A stretch of 64,000 nt of DNA from NCBI GenBank assembly GCA_003693505.1, contig QUZD01000012.1:35196-99195 (forward strand). Reading direction: 5' to 3'. This stretch comes from Pseudonectria foliicola (lineage: Eukaryota; Ascomycota; Sordariomycetes; Hypocreales; Nectriaceae). Of the stretch, positions 43,242-54,838 are shown piece by piece. The number at the start of each line of letters is the position of its first letter. Position 1 is the stretch's first letter. The notes under the pieces are model-generated. The model had not been told where the DNA came from and did not search any database. It saw only the letters and a program-made list of their open reading frames with translations. The translations under genes were made by a program, and so were the position numbers.

Positions 43242-44169
43242 GCTGAAGCTGCGCTGGGAGGTTGAGGTTGAGGTTAGTGGTCGTGATCAGGGCAGTGGTT
43301 CATCGTGCCGGGCGCCGGGGCAGCCTCTTTGTTCCTCGTCGTCCCAGTCGGGTTTGTAGCTGCTGGCTGCTGGCTGCTGGCTGCTGGCTGCTGGCTGATG
43401 CCGAGGTCGGTTGCAAGGAGGAAGTTGTCGTCGTAGGCTAGATAGGTAAGGTAGGTAGGTAACTTGGGTACCTTGGCTATCTCCGTCCAAACAGCTCAGC
43501 TGCTCCCCTAAAGCTAAGGTACCCTACCTCAGGTGCTGTAAATGGACAAAGTAGGGGGCGGTAGGGAGGCGCCTTAGCGCCAGGGCGCGTTCTAATTCGG
43601 AGAAACGCGACGGGACCAACCAGACACAACAAAGCTAAACTGCTACTGTAGTACTGTAAGTAGGGCGTACAATAGGTACCTCTCAGCCCTCTGTAGGTAC
43701 CGAATAAAGTACAAGGGTCCACCCCCTCCATTGTCTCGTCCCACCATCTCACCGTCTCACAGCATCGCCATGGCTTCCTTTACTTGCCGCATTGGGTAGA
43801 TTTCTGTTATTGGTTATTGGCATATGTTGATTGTTGATCCATCAACCTGGCGCCATGTAAACTTCTCGTTTGGTTCTCCTATAATAGCCACCCAGTCCAT
43901 TGCTACGGCACACGCCCAAGGCGCGCTCCGCTGGACCCAGTCGCCGCCTCGTCATTACTCCAGCGTCACAAACGATACGAATCAACGCTCCCAGTCTGGC
44001 AATAAGCAAGCAAAGTGTCTCTGAATCCTGAAATATCTGCAGTTGAAAAGTATGTTGCCCGCTGATGCTCGCTCCGGAAATTCAACCCTCATCTGGCCAA
44101 CCTGATCCGCCCTACTCCTACTAGTACACCCATTAAGTATTTCGCCAGTCGTATCCTGTTCAATTAGTG
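43242..44169. other. Dynactin p150 promoter and HMG-box gene 3' region
   Basis: 928 bp. Contains a GCTGCTG heptamer repeat (43359-43397) and a cluster of AAGGTAGGTAGGTAAC / GGTACC motifs (43440-43515) followed by TACTGTAGTACTGTA (43643-43660). No gene is seen. Confidence 0.5.
43359..43397. repeat. (CTGGCTG)n 7-bp tandem repeat
   Basis: Five perfect heptamers, about 120 bp upstream of the dynactin p150 start. Confidence 0.9.
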
Positions 44170-46508
44170 TTACACATCTCCGAACCCTTCTCGAAAAGAC
44201 CCTCCACGAACCCATTCAATCACTTCAAAAGCTACCCTCCTCTCTGTTGCCTCGTCCAATCCTTTGCCTGCCGCAATCCGGACCACAATGAGCCCTGGCC
44301 GCCGTTGGAAATTGACGGCCCCAAACTTGACAATCTCCTCTTCTAGGCTGGGTTTGACGTAGACGACAAGATCTGGTCCCACGATGCCGCGCCAAAGCGT
44401 TGCCATCCACCGCCAATGGTCAATCGGAGCGTACGAGTCTGCAATCGGCATCTTGCAGGCGAACAGGTCTGACACCGTCAGTCTGAACCCCTCCTTGACC
44501 AGAGCCACTGGGACCCTACCAGCTGCTGCTTTTTCCCGCGTCTCCTCTGACGACGCCGAGCTTTCTGCCGAGCTACGGCGAGAAGACGAGCCCAGTGATG
44601 TCAGGGAGTCGCGGCGAGGTTCCTCTCCACTGGTGATGTGTTTGACCATCTCCTGTGATTTAGTGTGCCACTCCCTCATTATGCGAAAGATGGGCTGAAA
44701 AGAACTCTCGCCATCGACAGATGCTGCTTCAGGTTCCAGGGCTTCTTTGGTCGCGCTGTCTGCATCGCCGTCTGAGCGGTTGGTCCAGGTTTCGAGCACG
44801 ACCTTGTCGCAGGCAAGCAAAGCCTTCTCGACGGCCTCGCCAACCTGCCTGAGTGCTTGAGGAACAGGTCCCTCCACAGAGATGACGGCCCCGCGGTTCT
44901 CAACATCAGGGCTCCCGGGATTTGGAGGTGCCAGGGACGGACTGATCTTATCCAGCACGGCCAGCTTGTGGGGGAAGGGAATGGACATAACCATGGCTTC
45001 GACGCTCCTCTCTTGAGACTCGCGCTCCCCTGATCTGCCACTGGGGCCGCTCACAGGTGTCGGCATGTGTCGTACGTCAACCTCCACCGCGGCTGATGGC
45101 GACATTGGAACAGACGTCTGAAGAGGGGGCAGTCGCAGTGATTCGTCAAACGAGGCATGCCGCCCGGAATGACGCCCCTTTTCTGGCCAACCGGTCACTA
45201 AGGGTCGCGGAGGAGGCGCCATTGGGCCCGATCTTGATCGCGGCATCGTCCCTGGCTCGGGTAGAGTGGCGCTCGGATAAGGCCGTATTGCAGCTGAGGA
45301 CTCCCCAAGGGTCGGTGTATGTACTACTGGCCCGAGGTGGCTGTTGATGTAAAAGTCACGTCGACCGCTCATGGGAGTCGCCTGGTAATTCCCAGCATTG
45401 GTGAGACGACGACGCTTCATCCCGGGCGAGTGGAGTTCATAGTCATCGATTTGCCGAAGTTCCGGGCGCTGAGGGACATGTCGCGGTCTGTTCTGAACCA
45501 AGGGGTTGTTGTAGCTCTCTCTTCGAGGGACATCAGACTCTGGAACCCTGGGATCGGTCGTCAACGGCAGCCTTCCGGTAGTGGGGGTTGCAGATGACGG
45601 CGTCTGTCGGCCCTGACATTTGACGCATCGTCCCGTGTCTTCGTCAGGCGATGACAGCGGCCGGTTTGACTTTGCTCTGGAACCGCGCCGTGGCTTATAT
45701 CGATAGTCGGGATACAAGATTCTGTGACGCTCTTTTTCGTCCTCGGCCTTGGCCTTCCACTCCTCCTTGACATGATCGGGCTCGGCGTTCCACTTGGACG
45801 CAAGGACTCTGGAGATTTCCATGTTTGTGAGCTCTGGGTCGTGAGCTGCCAGCTCCCGTTGGTGGAATTGGCGATATAGGATGAAGGCTAAGCAACAAGG
45901 CAATGTCAGCGGCGGCAGCAAATCAATAGATTTGTGACGATATGGACACGATTCGATTGCAAAACAGAGTGTCCATTCTGTGGAAACGGGTACCATTTCC
46001 AGGTATCGGGTGAGGTCAACTTACAATTCCGTGGTCTAGGAATCCTAGGAGCAGGTGTGCAGAGACAGATGTCGTCTCTGAAGACGTCGCCGCCCATGTT
46101 TCCTGAGGGAGCGATTCTGAGTTCCTTGAGGCGGTTCTCGTCCACCTCGTCAATGGGGGCAGCGCGTTTCCTGGCCAAAGTAAAGGAGCGAGGGCTCGGG
46201 GGGTCTGGGCTGTATGTGGCAGCTCCAGCCCTAGTTCCAGCTTCGGCTTCGGCAACCTTTGATTGCCCATCATGGTCGCCAGTGCTGTCCGGGGAAGCAC
46301 GAGCCGGGGCCATGGTCTCGGTCTTGGGCTGAGGCCTGGGGGGCGCAATCAAGGATTTGACTTGTGGTATTTCTTGGAGCGGCAAACGCTGAAACGCCTC
46401 GTTGACCGGATGCTCTTCCGCCTTAAACCATGCTCGGGGACAAGTTGGAGCGCGGAAGGGAGGAGTGAGTCGCGTTGCGGGGGACGGGAACGGGGACGGG
46501 ATGGACAT
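44170..46508 (-). CDS. HMG-box transcription factor (STE11/FMF-1 type likely)
   Basis: Exons are 46508-46025 and 45887-44170; 733 aa. The 137-nt intron falls inside the HMG box, after the Asn of RPRNS. The box (about residues 157-230) has the MATA_HMG/SOX pattern: PRIPRPRNSFILYRQ, NMEISRVLASKWN, then EEWKAKAEDEKERH and YPDYRYKPRR. The rest is long, Ser/Pro-rich and probably disordered, except for a C-terminal ~130-residue block (FRLTVSDLFACKMPIADSYA..., LVVYVKPSLEEEIVKFGAVNF) that looks globular. Single-box HMG proteins with such a C-terminal block include sexual-development regulators (S. pombe Ste11, Neurospora FMF-1, Podospora PaHMG5). That assignment is likely but not certain. The neighbours are not those of a mating-type locus. 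The first in-frame ATG is 46508. Confidence 0.87.
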
Positions 46509-48881
46509 GAGTAAGGAGATCAACCAGCCAAGAGGAGCGGGAGAGGGAGACGGGGTTCTGAAACGAGCGGATATATAGACACTGAGGCGTTGGCTAGGCC
46601 CGCTGTGAGCAGATGGAGATGACCCCGTCGAGCCAGGAGAGGCGGGGAGGGGAGGCTTGGGGGGATCGTAAAGGAAGAGGATGCAGAGCCCAAGCTCGGT
46701 GGTCAAAGGGGAACGATGGCAGGCCGTCTTTGTTTGAGGCCAGGCTTCCCCCCTCCATACACAGAGGGCAAGAGGACAATGAATCGGGGCGTCTCGTCCG
46801 TCTCCGTTTCTTTCTTTCAACCTGAGCTAGGACGTGGCCCCGGAGTCATCCTCGGGCGAGTAAGGACGTGCGTTGTCTTCTCTGGAGTTGAAGCCTTGCT
46901 GGTACCGGTAGATGCGCCGTCCGTCGATGGAGCTCAGGCTGTCTTCTTCTGTCCCCGGCTGTTGTAAGGTCGGCCTACACGGTGGCTGTTTTGAGTGACG
47001 GGTCTATATTGGCGGACGGAGACGTCCAGACGTGATATGTCATGTAGAGGTGTAAGTAGATATCTACCTAGGTGAGCAAGCTGGGGAACTTGTGGGAGCC
47101 AAGATCCCCTACATGTCTCGGGAATGCGCAGAAGCAGATGGGAGGTCGGAGCTAGTGTAGGAGTAATAGCAGTAGCAGTAGCAGTAGCAGTGACATGAAT
47201 AGTATTGGCAAGTATCTATCTTGTCATCGAGGAGAAGCAGGCGAAAGCAGAGCAGAGGAGGGAAGAGGCGAAGAGGCCAAAGGTACCTAGAGGGTCTTGC
47301 TTTGCCTTTGTTCGACGCGTTTGCTCACCACCCAACCATCCACCCGTCCTCTCATTCATCCACCCATTCATCCAACCACCGGATCAATCGCTACTATGCT
47401 CTGCCCTGCTCTGCTCTGCTCTGCTCTGCTCTGCTCAGCCCAATCCAGTACTGTGTCCAGTTCCTGTTCCAGTTCCAGTCCCAGTTCCAGCTCTCGCTCC
47501 CGTTCCAGTTCCAGTCCGATCCAGTCCAGCCTGCACAAGGCTGCTCCCTCCATCCAGACGCCTCGTGATATAATGAGGAGTACACTGGTGAGAATGTGTC
47601 CCATGGGCCCTGTCTAGATGTCTCCAATCCCTTCTCTCGCCTCCTTTTGTTCAGTCTCACACCAGCCAGGCCATGGTACAGCCTTTCCCATGCATGCATG
47701 CATGTCCATGTCCATGCCTACCTATGTATAGATCTCCGTACACCCGCGTGCAAATACACCAAGGTACCTACTACCCAAGCTCGGGACGCAACTACGCACA
47801 GCTCCCAGCTAGTGCCAGCCTCATCCAACGGCGACAATGGCTCCAGCGGAATGCCCAGCGTCTGTGCTGGAATGAATGCGACCCAGGGCCCGAGACAAAG
47901 ACAATGTCCGGCCGAAATTGGTATTGACGTTGGAGCAGCATCGAGCACACACGTGACGGAGCAAATCGAGCTTCGTTCCATCAACCTACTCGTGGATGAC
48001 AGTCCTCATGTCCTCTGAATGCCAGTACAGCAGCATATTACACTACACTGCTATACAGTCCAGTACAATACAATACAATACAGTCTCGGCCACCCATGCC
48101 CTCCCGGCCTTCTCTTCATGGCCTCAGCACTTTGTCCATGTACCCATACACTCAGGTAGGTAGGTAGGTAGGTGGGTAGGTATCTTGGGTACCTCGTTGA
48201 CGGCGTCGCCGTTGGTCGTGTGCATCGTATTCTGATACATCACCCATCTTGAAGCCGTGCAGTTGTTTGCTGACCCTGTCCAGGGCCAACCTTTCTTGTC
48301 AATTGCCGGGAGGCTGCCAAGTTTGTGTCAGAAACGCCACGCTTGGGACATCCTGGAGACGATTACGTACCATGGCATCTTAGACAAAGCAGCCATGGCA
48401 TGCAGTCGACTGCAAAATGTCTGGCATCTAGCACAGCATTTGCCTACGGCTTTCACCAACACAAAACTCGCAAGTCGAGCCATGATTGGTCCTCGTCACT
48501 AAATGGAAATGGCGTCCATGTTTGATATCTCAACCTAACAGCAGTCCAGCCCGACGCCGAACCCAGAGGTATTTCATTTCCTTCCCTCCTCCCTCCATCC
48601 CTCCCCCTCCCTAGATAGGTTGGTAGGCAAGGTAGTAAGTAGCCAGTACAGTGTCGCTCTGTTTCTTTATCCGTCCGTCCTCTTTGTCCCGAAATACACC
48701 ATCTCATTATGACACGTCTTCATCTTCCCGGCCCCCCCCTGAAGCACCAGTGCAGCCGCATCCTGCCTTTCATGCACCATGGTCTGTGGTCGTCTGTCTG
48801 TTTCTATACGGCCTTTTGTGTCCTCAGAGTTCATCGCGCACACGGCTTGGCGGCTTGCCATCGTCTATTGTCCATCCCTCG
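46509..48881. other. Promoter of the HMG-box gene and 3' region of RVB1
   Basis: 2373 bp without a credible gene. It contains (AGTAGC)n (47165-47192), (CTCTG)n and CAGTTC-type repeats, CATGCATGCATG near 47690, and TACCTACCTAGGTAGG motifs (47060-47073, 48152-48195). Long upstream regions are common for developmental regulators. Confidence 0.5.
47397..47437. repeat. (CTCTG)n pentanucleotide array
   Basis: About eight copies. It is followed at 47455-47525 by an imperfect CAGTTC/CAGTCC 6-bp repeat. Confidence 0.9.
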
Positions 48882-50498
48882 TCACGCAATGTAGCCTCGT
48901 CCCGACTCACTGCTCAACAGCGCCGCGCTGCGGCGCGCGTCGAGGAACAGGTCCTCACATTCGGCCACGTCCTGGACGTCGATCTGGGTACGGCCGCTGG
49001 CCTTTGCAAGAATGCTGTTTGTCTCCTGTTAGCCAATGTGTCTTGGACGGGCACACCCGTACAGGGAGAAGGGAAACGGCATGTGCATGCGAGTAAAAGC
49101 AAAAATCTCCGTCGCCGCCACAGCTTACCTTGCGGGAGTCAACAATTGCAGGCAGTACCGCAGGCTGATGCGAACGCCATGCTCCGCAATCTTGTCGATT
49201 GCGGCATCCGTCACCGTCACACCCTCGGTCGTAGATCGTATCCGTACGATTCGCTTGATCTCATCGGCCTCGTACGGCGTCGTGGGGATGATGAGCAGCC
49301 GCGTCAAAAAGTCCGAGGGGATGCCGTGAGCCGCGACGATGTCGTCGGTGCCCCTGATGGTGCACATTCCCCGGTTCGAAGCCAGAACGACGATGGGGGA
49401 GATTGGCGATTCCAGTGCCCGGTTCAGATAGGTGAAGCACTCCACGTCGAGCATATGCGCCTGTGTAACACACAAATCTGTTAGCGATGGGATAACGTTC
49501 CCGCCCCGGTGTAAGACATGTCATCTTTACCTCGTCGATAAAGAGTACGCCTGGTACGAGCTCCGCCACGCCTTGGTCAATGTACTTGCTGACCACCTTG
49601 TTAATCTCGGCGCGCAGCTTGTCCGTAATCTCCGTCATCTTGGGCTTCATCAGCTGGCCCATCATGCTCATAATATCCTGCCCTCCCTGCGGTCGCGCAT
49701 TCGCCACGTCCAGATCGTGCAGCGTGACATCCTGCACAATCTCCTTCTTCTTGTGCACGTCGCCCTTGGGAATGGGCACATACTCCTCCGCCTCAAGGTC
49801 GAACTCGGTCGCGTAAGCGTCCGAACGACCTACCCGCTTGCACGAGCCTGTGTTGGCCTCAATGTAGATGACATCGCCCACCGTCACGCGCTCCTTCTGG
49901 ATCGCCTCGTAGATGCTTGGGTCCAGCCGGAGCTTCTTCTGTCCCTTTGCACTCTTGAGACCAATCAGCAGCGTGCTGATGGTCTTGCCGTAGCCGCCGA
50001 GAGGGTTCTCGGCCTCCTCGGGCGTGAGTTCCGTCACCTCTCCCTCGTACACCTCTTTCGTCTCCCGCACCTTGAGACCAATCGCCCTCCGGAAATTCTC
50101 CATGAGCATCTCCGTCTTCTTGACTTCGGTCGAGTAAATTTCGCTGCCGACGATGGGGCAGAATGGGATCTTGGTTCCCAATTCTTGGCTGATCGCGAGG
50201 GCCAGGGCAGTCTTTCCGGTTCCAGGACCGCCAGCCAACAGGACACCTCGACCAGCCATCTTCTGGGCCCGGATCAGATCTACTACAACACCACATGACT
50301 GATGACAGTCGGTCAGCTAAATCCCATGGCGCGCAGTAAGCTCTATAACCGTACCTCTCGGGCGCCGACTTGGCCAACAAAGCCCCCGGACTGTTTCTCC
50401 GCATACCCATCAGGCTTCAAGCCCAAGCCCTTGATGTGAGTGTGGGCAGCCGTGCGATTGTCTCGCTTGTTGCCCTTCACCTCACTGATCTGGACCAT
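48882..50498 (-). CDS. rvb1: RuvB-like AAA+ ATPase RVB1 (pontin)
   Basis: DNA helicase-like ATPase subunit of INO80, SWR1 and R2TP complexes. Exons: 50498-50355, 50298-49531, 49460-49129 and 49014-48882; 458 aa, the family length. The N-terminus (MVQISEVKGNKRDNRTAAHTH, then IKGLGLKPDG) is nearly invariant in RVB1 and separates it from RVB2. Walker A is GGPGTGKT (residues 71-78). Walker B is LFIDE (300-304), with intron 2 placed exactly between DE and AHMLD. The OB-fold insertion (domain II, about 125-285), sensor 1 (VLASNRG) and sensor 2 (GVRISLRY) are all present. The C-terminus ends ESGRGYIA. Confidence 0.97.
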
Positions 50499-51084
50499 CG
50501 TGTCGGTCGACGTTGGCTGTCTCCTTTCGAACTGAGGAGTATCTTCAATCGAGTTTCGTAAGCGCGATTGCTCTTTTCAATTCGTCGAGATTGGTAGAGG
50601 CGTTGGGGGTTGTCACTTGTTCGAGATGATGGCTTGCATTCATAAATATTTGCGATACAAGCTCAGCCTGCAAGCTCGCTCCCCCTTGCAACCGCGATTG
50701 CGCGCCAGTCACGTCACGTGACTGTATCCAAGTCACCTACCCGGTAGCGGTGCCATCCTCATTGCACGCTCATGACGGCTATAGGAGACATCCATGGAAC
50801 CTGTGGAAATTCCATATTGTCACTAATTAATCACATGCGGTACCAGATGGTTATCCCCCGAGTTGACGACATGCTAGTTGGTATTTACGGTGGCAGCACG
50901 GTATAAAACAATCTCAAAACCACGTGCGTTGTTGACCACAATAATTCAATAGACAGTTGGAAGACAAGTAAAAGAAAGTGGTATCCCCATTACTACTGTA
51001 AAAAGTCGTCTACTTCATTCAATACACCAATTTCTAGGCCCAACGACTATTTTGTGCAAACTTGATCAGATCCCCATCCCTGAA
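50499..51084. other. RVB1 promoter and DMT transporter 3' region
   Basis: 586 bp. The part from 50760 to 51060 is AT-rich. No gene is seen. Confidence 0.5.
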
Positions 51085-52476
51085 TCACCGAGCTGGTCGC
51101 CGCTCTTCGGGGTTACCCCCCACGTGGAGGAGCATCGGCGATCCTTCTGCCTCGCCCCCGAGGTTATTCTGCCTCTCCACATCCTCAATCATCTTTGAGG
51201 CCTGTGGCTTCTTCATCAGTACGACACCAATGGCACTACCCAGAATCAAAGCACATCCTGCGGCACTCATCAGGCTCATGCGGTGGCCAAACACCCACCG
51301 GTCGAAGCTGGCGGCAAACAGCATGTGGGTATAAATCATCGAGTTGGCTCTATTGGACTTGTCCATACCCAGCCCAGACGTGAGGAGGTACTGCATGATG
51401 AACCCCATTAGCCCAAGCGGAAGAAGCAGCATCCATTGCCTCAGGGTATTCGGCGAGACCCATCTCAGAGCAGGCTGGTCAATGTCAAGAACAGGAGCCA
51501 GGACTAGGACAATGACGGAGATGATGGTGGATATCACACCAAAATAGTTGACCGATATCAAGGGGTGAGCTCGCTTTCCAATGGTTCGAAGAACCGTGAA
51601 AGCCCCAGCAGCGCCCAAGACACCCACCAGAGCGACACCGACGGCAAAAAGACGCTCTTCTGGAGTCGCCTGGTGGTCAGCGCCAGGTATCCCGCCCTCC
51701 GGAGGTGCGGTGTCGGCGTTGCCAGCATCTTCACCAGATTCTGAAAAGAGCGAGACCGGCCGGGCGATCAAGACGACGCCCGACAGGGCTACCAGAGTGG
51801 CCAGCTGCTCGATGCGGGTAAAGGGCTCCCGAAGGACAAACCAGCAGATGAAGCCAGCAACGCCCGGAGCCAGAAAAGTGATGACCGTGGCGTCAGCAAG
51901 TGGCAGGTACATCATCGAATACCAGATGCCGAAAATGCCAAAGAAGCCCGTGAGTCCCCGCATGACCAAGAGTCCCCGGAGACCCTTGGGGCCGAAGGGG
52001 AAGCCCGGCGTCTTCACCCACCACATGTAGAGCATACAGCACGTCGCCGTCACGGACTGGCGGAGAAGCAGCACCTGGACCGGATGCATACCGCCGCCCT
52101 CGAGTTCCACGAGCCGGGCGCTCAGGTTCATCAAGGAGCCAAAGAACTGGGAGAGGGCGACGAGGGCTGCGGGCTTGTTCCGGGCCCAGAACGCCGCCCA
52201 GCGGGATGGCTCCGGCTCGGCTTGCCCAGGCAGCCGGCCCATGGGCACTGGCGACGGAGACATACTCGGCGCGGGACTCGGCGTGCGACGACGGAACTCA
52301 TGGCTGACTGCTGCGGCGTTGCTTGACTTTGTGGAGGCGCCGCCGCCGGGCGTGAGATACTGTGGCTGCCGGGAGGTGAGACTCTCGGCGTACAGCGGCG
52401 GGGCTCCGGCATTCCGATCCATGGCTGATCGAGGTGCTTTGGCGGGAGTTTGCTTGTCTGGGTTGTCGTCGGCCAT
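51085..52476 (-). CDS. EamA-domain (DMT superfamily) membrane transporter
   Basis: Single exon, 463 aa. After a Ser/Pro-rich cytosolic N-terminus of about 95 residues come about ten hydrophobic segments in two EamA-like halves. The first half contains LVELEGGGMHPVQVLLLRQ, MRGLTGFFGIFGIWYSMMYLPLADATVITFLAPG and FVLREPFTRIEQLATLVALSGVVLIARP, close to SLC35G/DUF6 proteins. The second contains ISVNYFGVISTIIS, FIMQYLLTSGLG and a YTHMLFAASFDRWVFGH segment. The substrate cannot be told from sequence; members include nucleotide-sugar and drug/metabolite carriers. The C-terminus is a short polar tail. Confidence 0.9.
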   Translation of the reverse strand: MADDNPDKQTPAKAPRSAMDRNAGAPPLYAESLTSRQPQYLTPGGGASTKSSNAAAVSHEFRRRTPSPAPSMSPSPVPMGRLPGQAEPEPSRWAAFWARNKPAALVALSQFFGSLMNLSARLVELEGGGMHPVQVLLLRQSVTATCCMLYMWWVKTPGFPFGPKGLRGLLVMRGLTGFFGIFGIWYSMMYLPLADATVITFLAPGVAGFICWFVLREPFTRIEQLATLVALSGVVLIARPVSLFSESGEDAGNADTAPPEGGIPGADHQATPEERLFAVGVALVGVLGAAGAFTVLRTIGKRAHPLISVNYFGVISTIISVIVLVLAPVLDIDQPALRWVSPNTLRQWMLLLPLGLMGFIMQYLLTSGLGMDKSNRANSMIYTHMLFAASFDRWVFGHRMSLMSAAGCALILGSAIGVVLMKKPQASKMIEDVERQNNLGGEAEGSPMLLHVGGNPEERRPAR

Positions 52477-53507
52477 TGCTCAGGCGGTCAGTAAACTTGT
52501 CAGCCTTTCTGGAGTAAGTGGATGAGCAGGCTTTTCCCCCCTCGATGGCGAATCTGCACGGAGGCCGACGGACGGTCGATGGCTGGGCTGGTGGTAGCCT
52601 GGTACCGCAGTCAGTCATGAGCCCCCGCAAAGCCGAAGCTCCGATGCGGCCAGCCTAGTGGGCCCGCCATCTTGGCGTCATGGGGAGGGAGTGGTTGAGT
52701 GGTGAGCGGTTGCCCGCTAATATCTGCTTGAGTTTCTCTAGATGCTTGAGAACCTTGAGAATAACCGCTGTAGGTACGCATTCACCTGCCTGTAGAAGCA
52801 GGTTAATGCCAATGGGACTCAATGTGACACACCGTGTGGAGGCAAGGCAGAAGTTGTGTTTGTCCGAATGCGACTGTGCCACCACAACATGCAGCTGAGC
52901 TTCGCCCTGGCCGGAGTGAGAATACTTCGGCTCTGGTCCCCGGGCTATTTCCAGTGCCAATGTAGACTACATAGACTCGACCCGGAGAGTCCCTCAGTAG
53001 ATAACAACAAAGAACTTTACACTGTACTATGTAAGTGGCAAGTCTACAGCACAGCCAGCCTTTAGAGAAACCCACCAGATCAGACCGAGTATTTCCGCAC
53101 CTCAGTTGCTGCAGGGTTTTCTCACCACAGTTAAACAGCTGGGCTTCCAGGCGCACTGAAGCCTCCAATAGTCAGTTACCTCTGGCGCATCCGAATCCGA
53201 CGTGCGGATGATGTTGGATGAGAGTGGGTCGGCCATCCACTGAGAGGATACTACATGGCACAGTAATACAAATATCCTTATACATTTTGTGTCGCCAATA
53301 ACCGCTGTTGTAAACCATGTGATGCTATACTGGATGTCTATGGATTTATCGACCCAAACTCAACTCATAATAGGTGCTCATCAAAGTATAGATGCGCCTT
53401 GCCAAGTCCCAAGATAACATGGAGGAATGCCAAATCCTTCAAAACGCCGTAATCAACGCCAGCCGTCGCATAGCCCATTCATACATCACCTGAGCCAGTC
53501 CTCTCAC
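52477..53507. other. DMT transporter promoter and TAF13 3' region
   Basis: 1031 bp, no gene seen. 53200-53510 is AT-richer, as expected for the TAF13 3' UTR. Confidence 0.5.
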
Positions 53508-54036
53508 TCAGCGCTTCTTCCCTAAAGCGTCCGCCTCAGCCTCGGCGTCATCGTCGGCCTCGCCCAGCTCCTCTTCAACCCTCGATGCTTTGGTCTCTGG
53601 CTTGTCGCGGCGCTTCTCCTCTTCTGCGGCGTCCTTCATGATCTCGTCCTCGCCATCACGAAGGATCTCGCGGGCCTTCTTGATCTCCTTTTGCTTCTCA
53701 AACACCTCCTGCACCTTGCCAAGGAACGCTGGGTTCTTCCGAAAGGCAAACTCAAAGTCCTCGTACTTGATCTTCTGCCGGCCAGAGTAGTGTGCTGCGC
53801 GCGTTGCCTCAAAGGCGATGGACTGCATAAAGTCGGTGAGGATTTCATCCAGCACGCGGACCGTCTCCGGGAGAGGGTTTTGCACATCGCCATGAGCATA
53901 GAGCAGCTGAGCAACTAAGAGGAAAACAAAGTCAACGCCAGTCTGTCCAAGCTGAGGTAAGAGATGTGATCGTACGCTCGTTGTGACTGAAGTTCATCTT
54001 GCCGACATTTTTGCCGGCTCGCGCTCGAGGCTCCAT
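53508..54036 (-). CDS. taf13: TFIID subunit TAF13 (histone-fold)
   Basis: General transcription factor subunit that pairs with TAF11 through its histone fold. Exons are 54036-53976 (20 codons plus 1 nt) and 53914-53508; 155 aa. The fold spans residues about 20-110: ELAQLLYAHGDVQNPLPETVRVLDEI, then a long helix with FMQSIAFEATRAA and KIKYEDFEFAFRKNPAFLGKV. The last ~40 residues are acidic and basic, low complexity. The first exon supplies only the N-terminal helix and was found from the conserved NELAQLLYA junction. Divergent from KSH1 with 425 bp between start codons. Confidence 0.93.
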
Positions 54037-54461
54037 CTTGACTGGGTTGTCGACGCGCACCAAGCTGGTGTGCAACTTCTAAAACCCAACGACCAAGTCC
54101 TTTGCTAAGTAGACAGAATCCGTAGAGTCGTTGCGTGCGAAAGTGAAGCCGCGCGACGAATCGTTCAATGTACAGAGAGACGCTGACACAGCCTGGTCGA
54201 TGTTGAATGCTGCTTCGATGCTAGTGGGGTTCAAGGCTGGGGTCGAGTGGGGGCCAAGTACAGTATGTCACCCTGGCTTGACCAGCTTCCGGCTCGGTAA
54301 ATCTTTACCCCTAAGCACACCTGGCGCAAGGCACAAGCTTGAGGTGACGAGCTGTGCTAGCTTGCGATTGCGGTAACTTGCGACAACGACCTCACCTCAC
54401 AGTACAGGGACGAGCTGCATTTATCGACGGACGAGGCCAACGACCTCCCAGTCTTTTCAAA
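54037..54461. promoter_or_regulatory. Divergent promoter between TAF13 and KSH1
   Basis: 425 bp separate the two start codons, which probably share a promoter. No distinct motif stands out. Confidence 0.5.
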
Positions 54462-54838
54462 ATGGTACAGCCCCATGTCACGGTCAAATGGCTATAGAAC
54501 GTCTACTAACAGTTGGTTGCAGTCGGCACTCTTCAACTTCCAGTCACTACTCCTGGTTCTCCTGCTTCTCATCTGCTCGAGCACATATGTGCACCACTTT
54601 ACGCCTGGCATTATGGACCGGAACAAGGATGGGTAGGTACCCTCATTGCTCTGTTTGAGGATGCGAGCTGACCTGCAAAGTGTCATGGGTATCTTCTGGA
54701 AATGTGCTCGGATAGGCGAGCGCCTTAGCCCATACATAAGCATCTGCTGTGTTCTCATGGCTGTATGTTCAGGCCAACCAACTCCACGACCAGAGACGCC
54801 TGCTGACACATCCTCAGGTTTCTATCCTTCTCAAGTAG
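54462..54838 (+). CDS. ksh1: KSH1/Kish early-secretory-pathway membrane protein (TMEM167 family)
   Basis: Small Golgi/early secretory protein needed for secretion in yeast. Four exons: 54462-54464, 54523-54632, 54681-54762 and 54818-54838; 71 aa, the usual family size (about 72). The first coding exon is just the ATG, followed at once by a GTACAG donor; the acceptor is GGTTGCAG after CTAAC. The protein reads SALFNFQSLLLVLLLLICSS after Met1, then YVHHFTPGIMDRNKDG, then MGIFWKCARIGERLSPYIS, close to animal Kish-A. Two transmembrane segments are visible. Introns are 58, 48 and 55 nt. No other frame gives these motifs, so the model is strong despite its fragmented form. Confidence 0.93.

Noticed and set aside
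44170..46508. Possible mating-type locus because of the HMG box
   Set aside because: The flanking genes (dynactin p150, RVB1) are not the usual SLA2/APN2 mating-type neighbours, and the protein is much longer than MAT HMG proteins.
48651..49484. 277-codon plus-strand ORF
   Set aside because: Mostly antisense to RVB1 exons 3 and 4, with no motif of its own.
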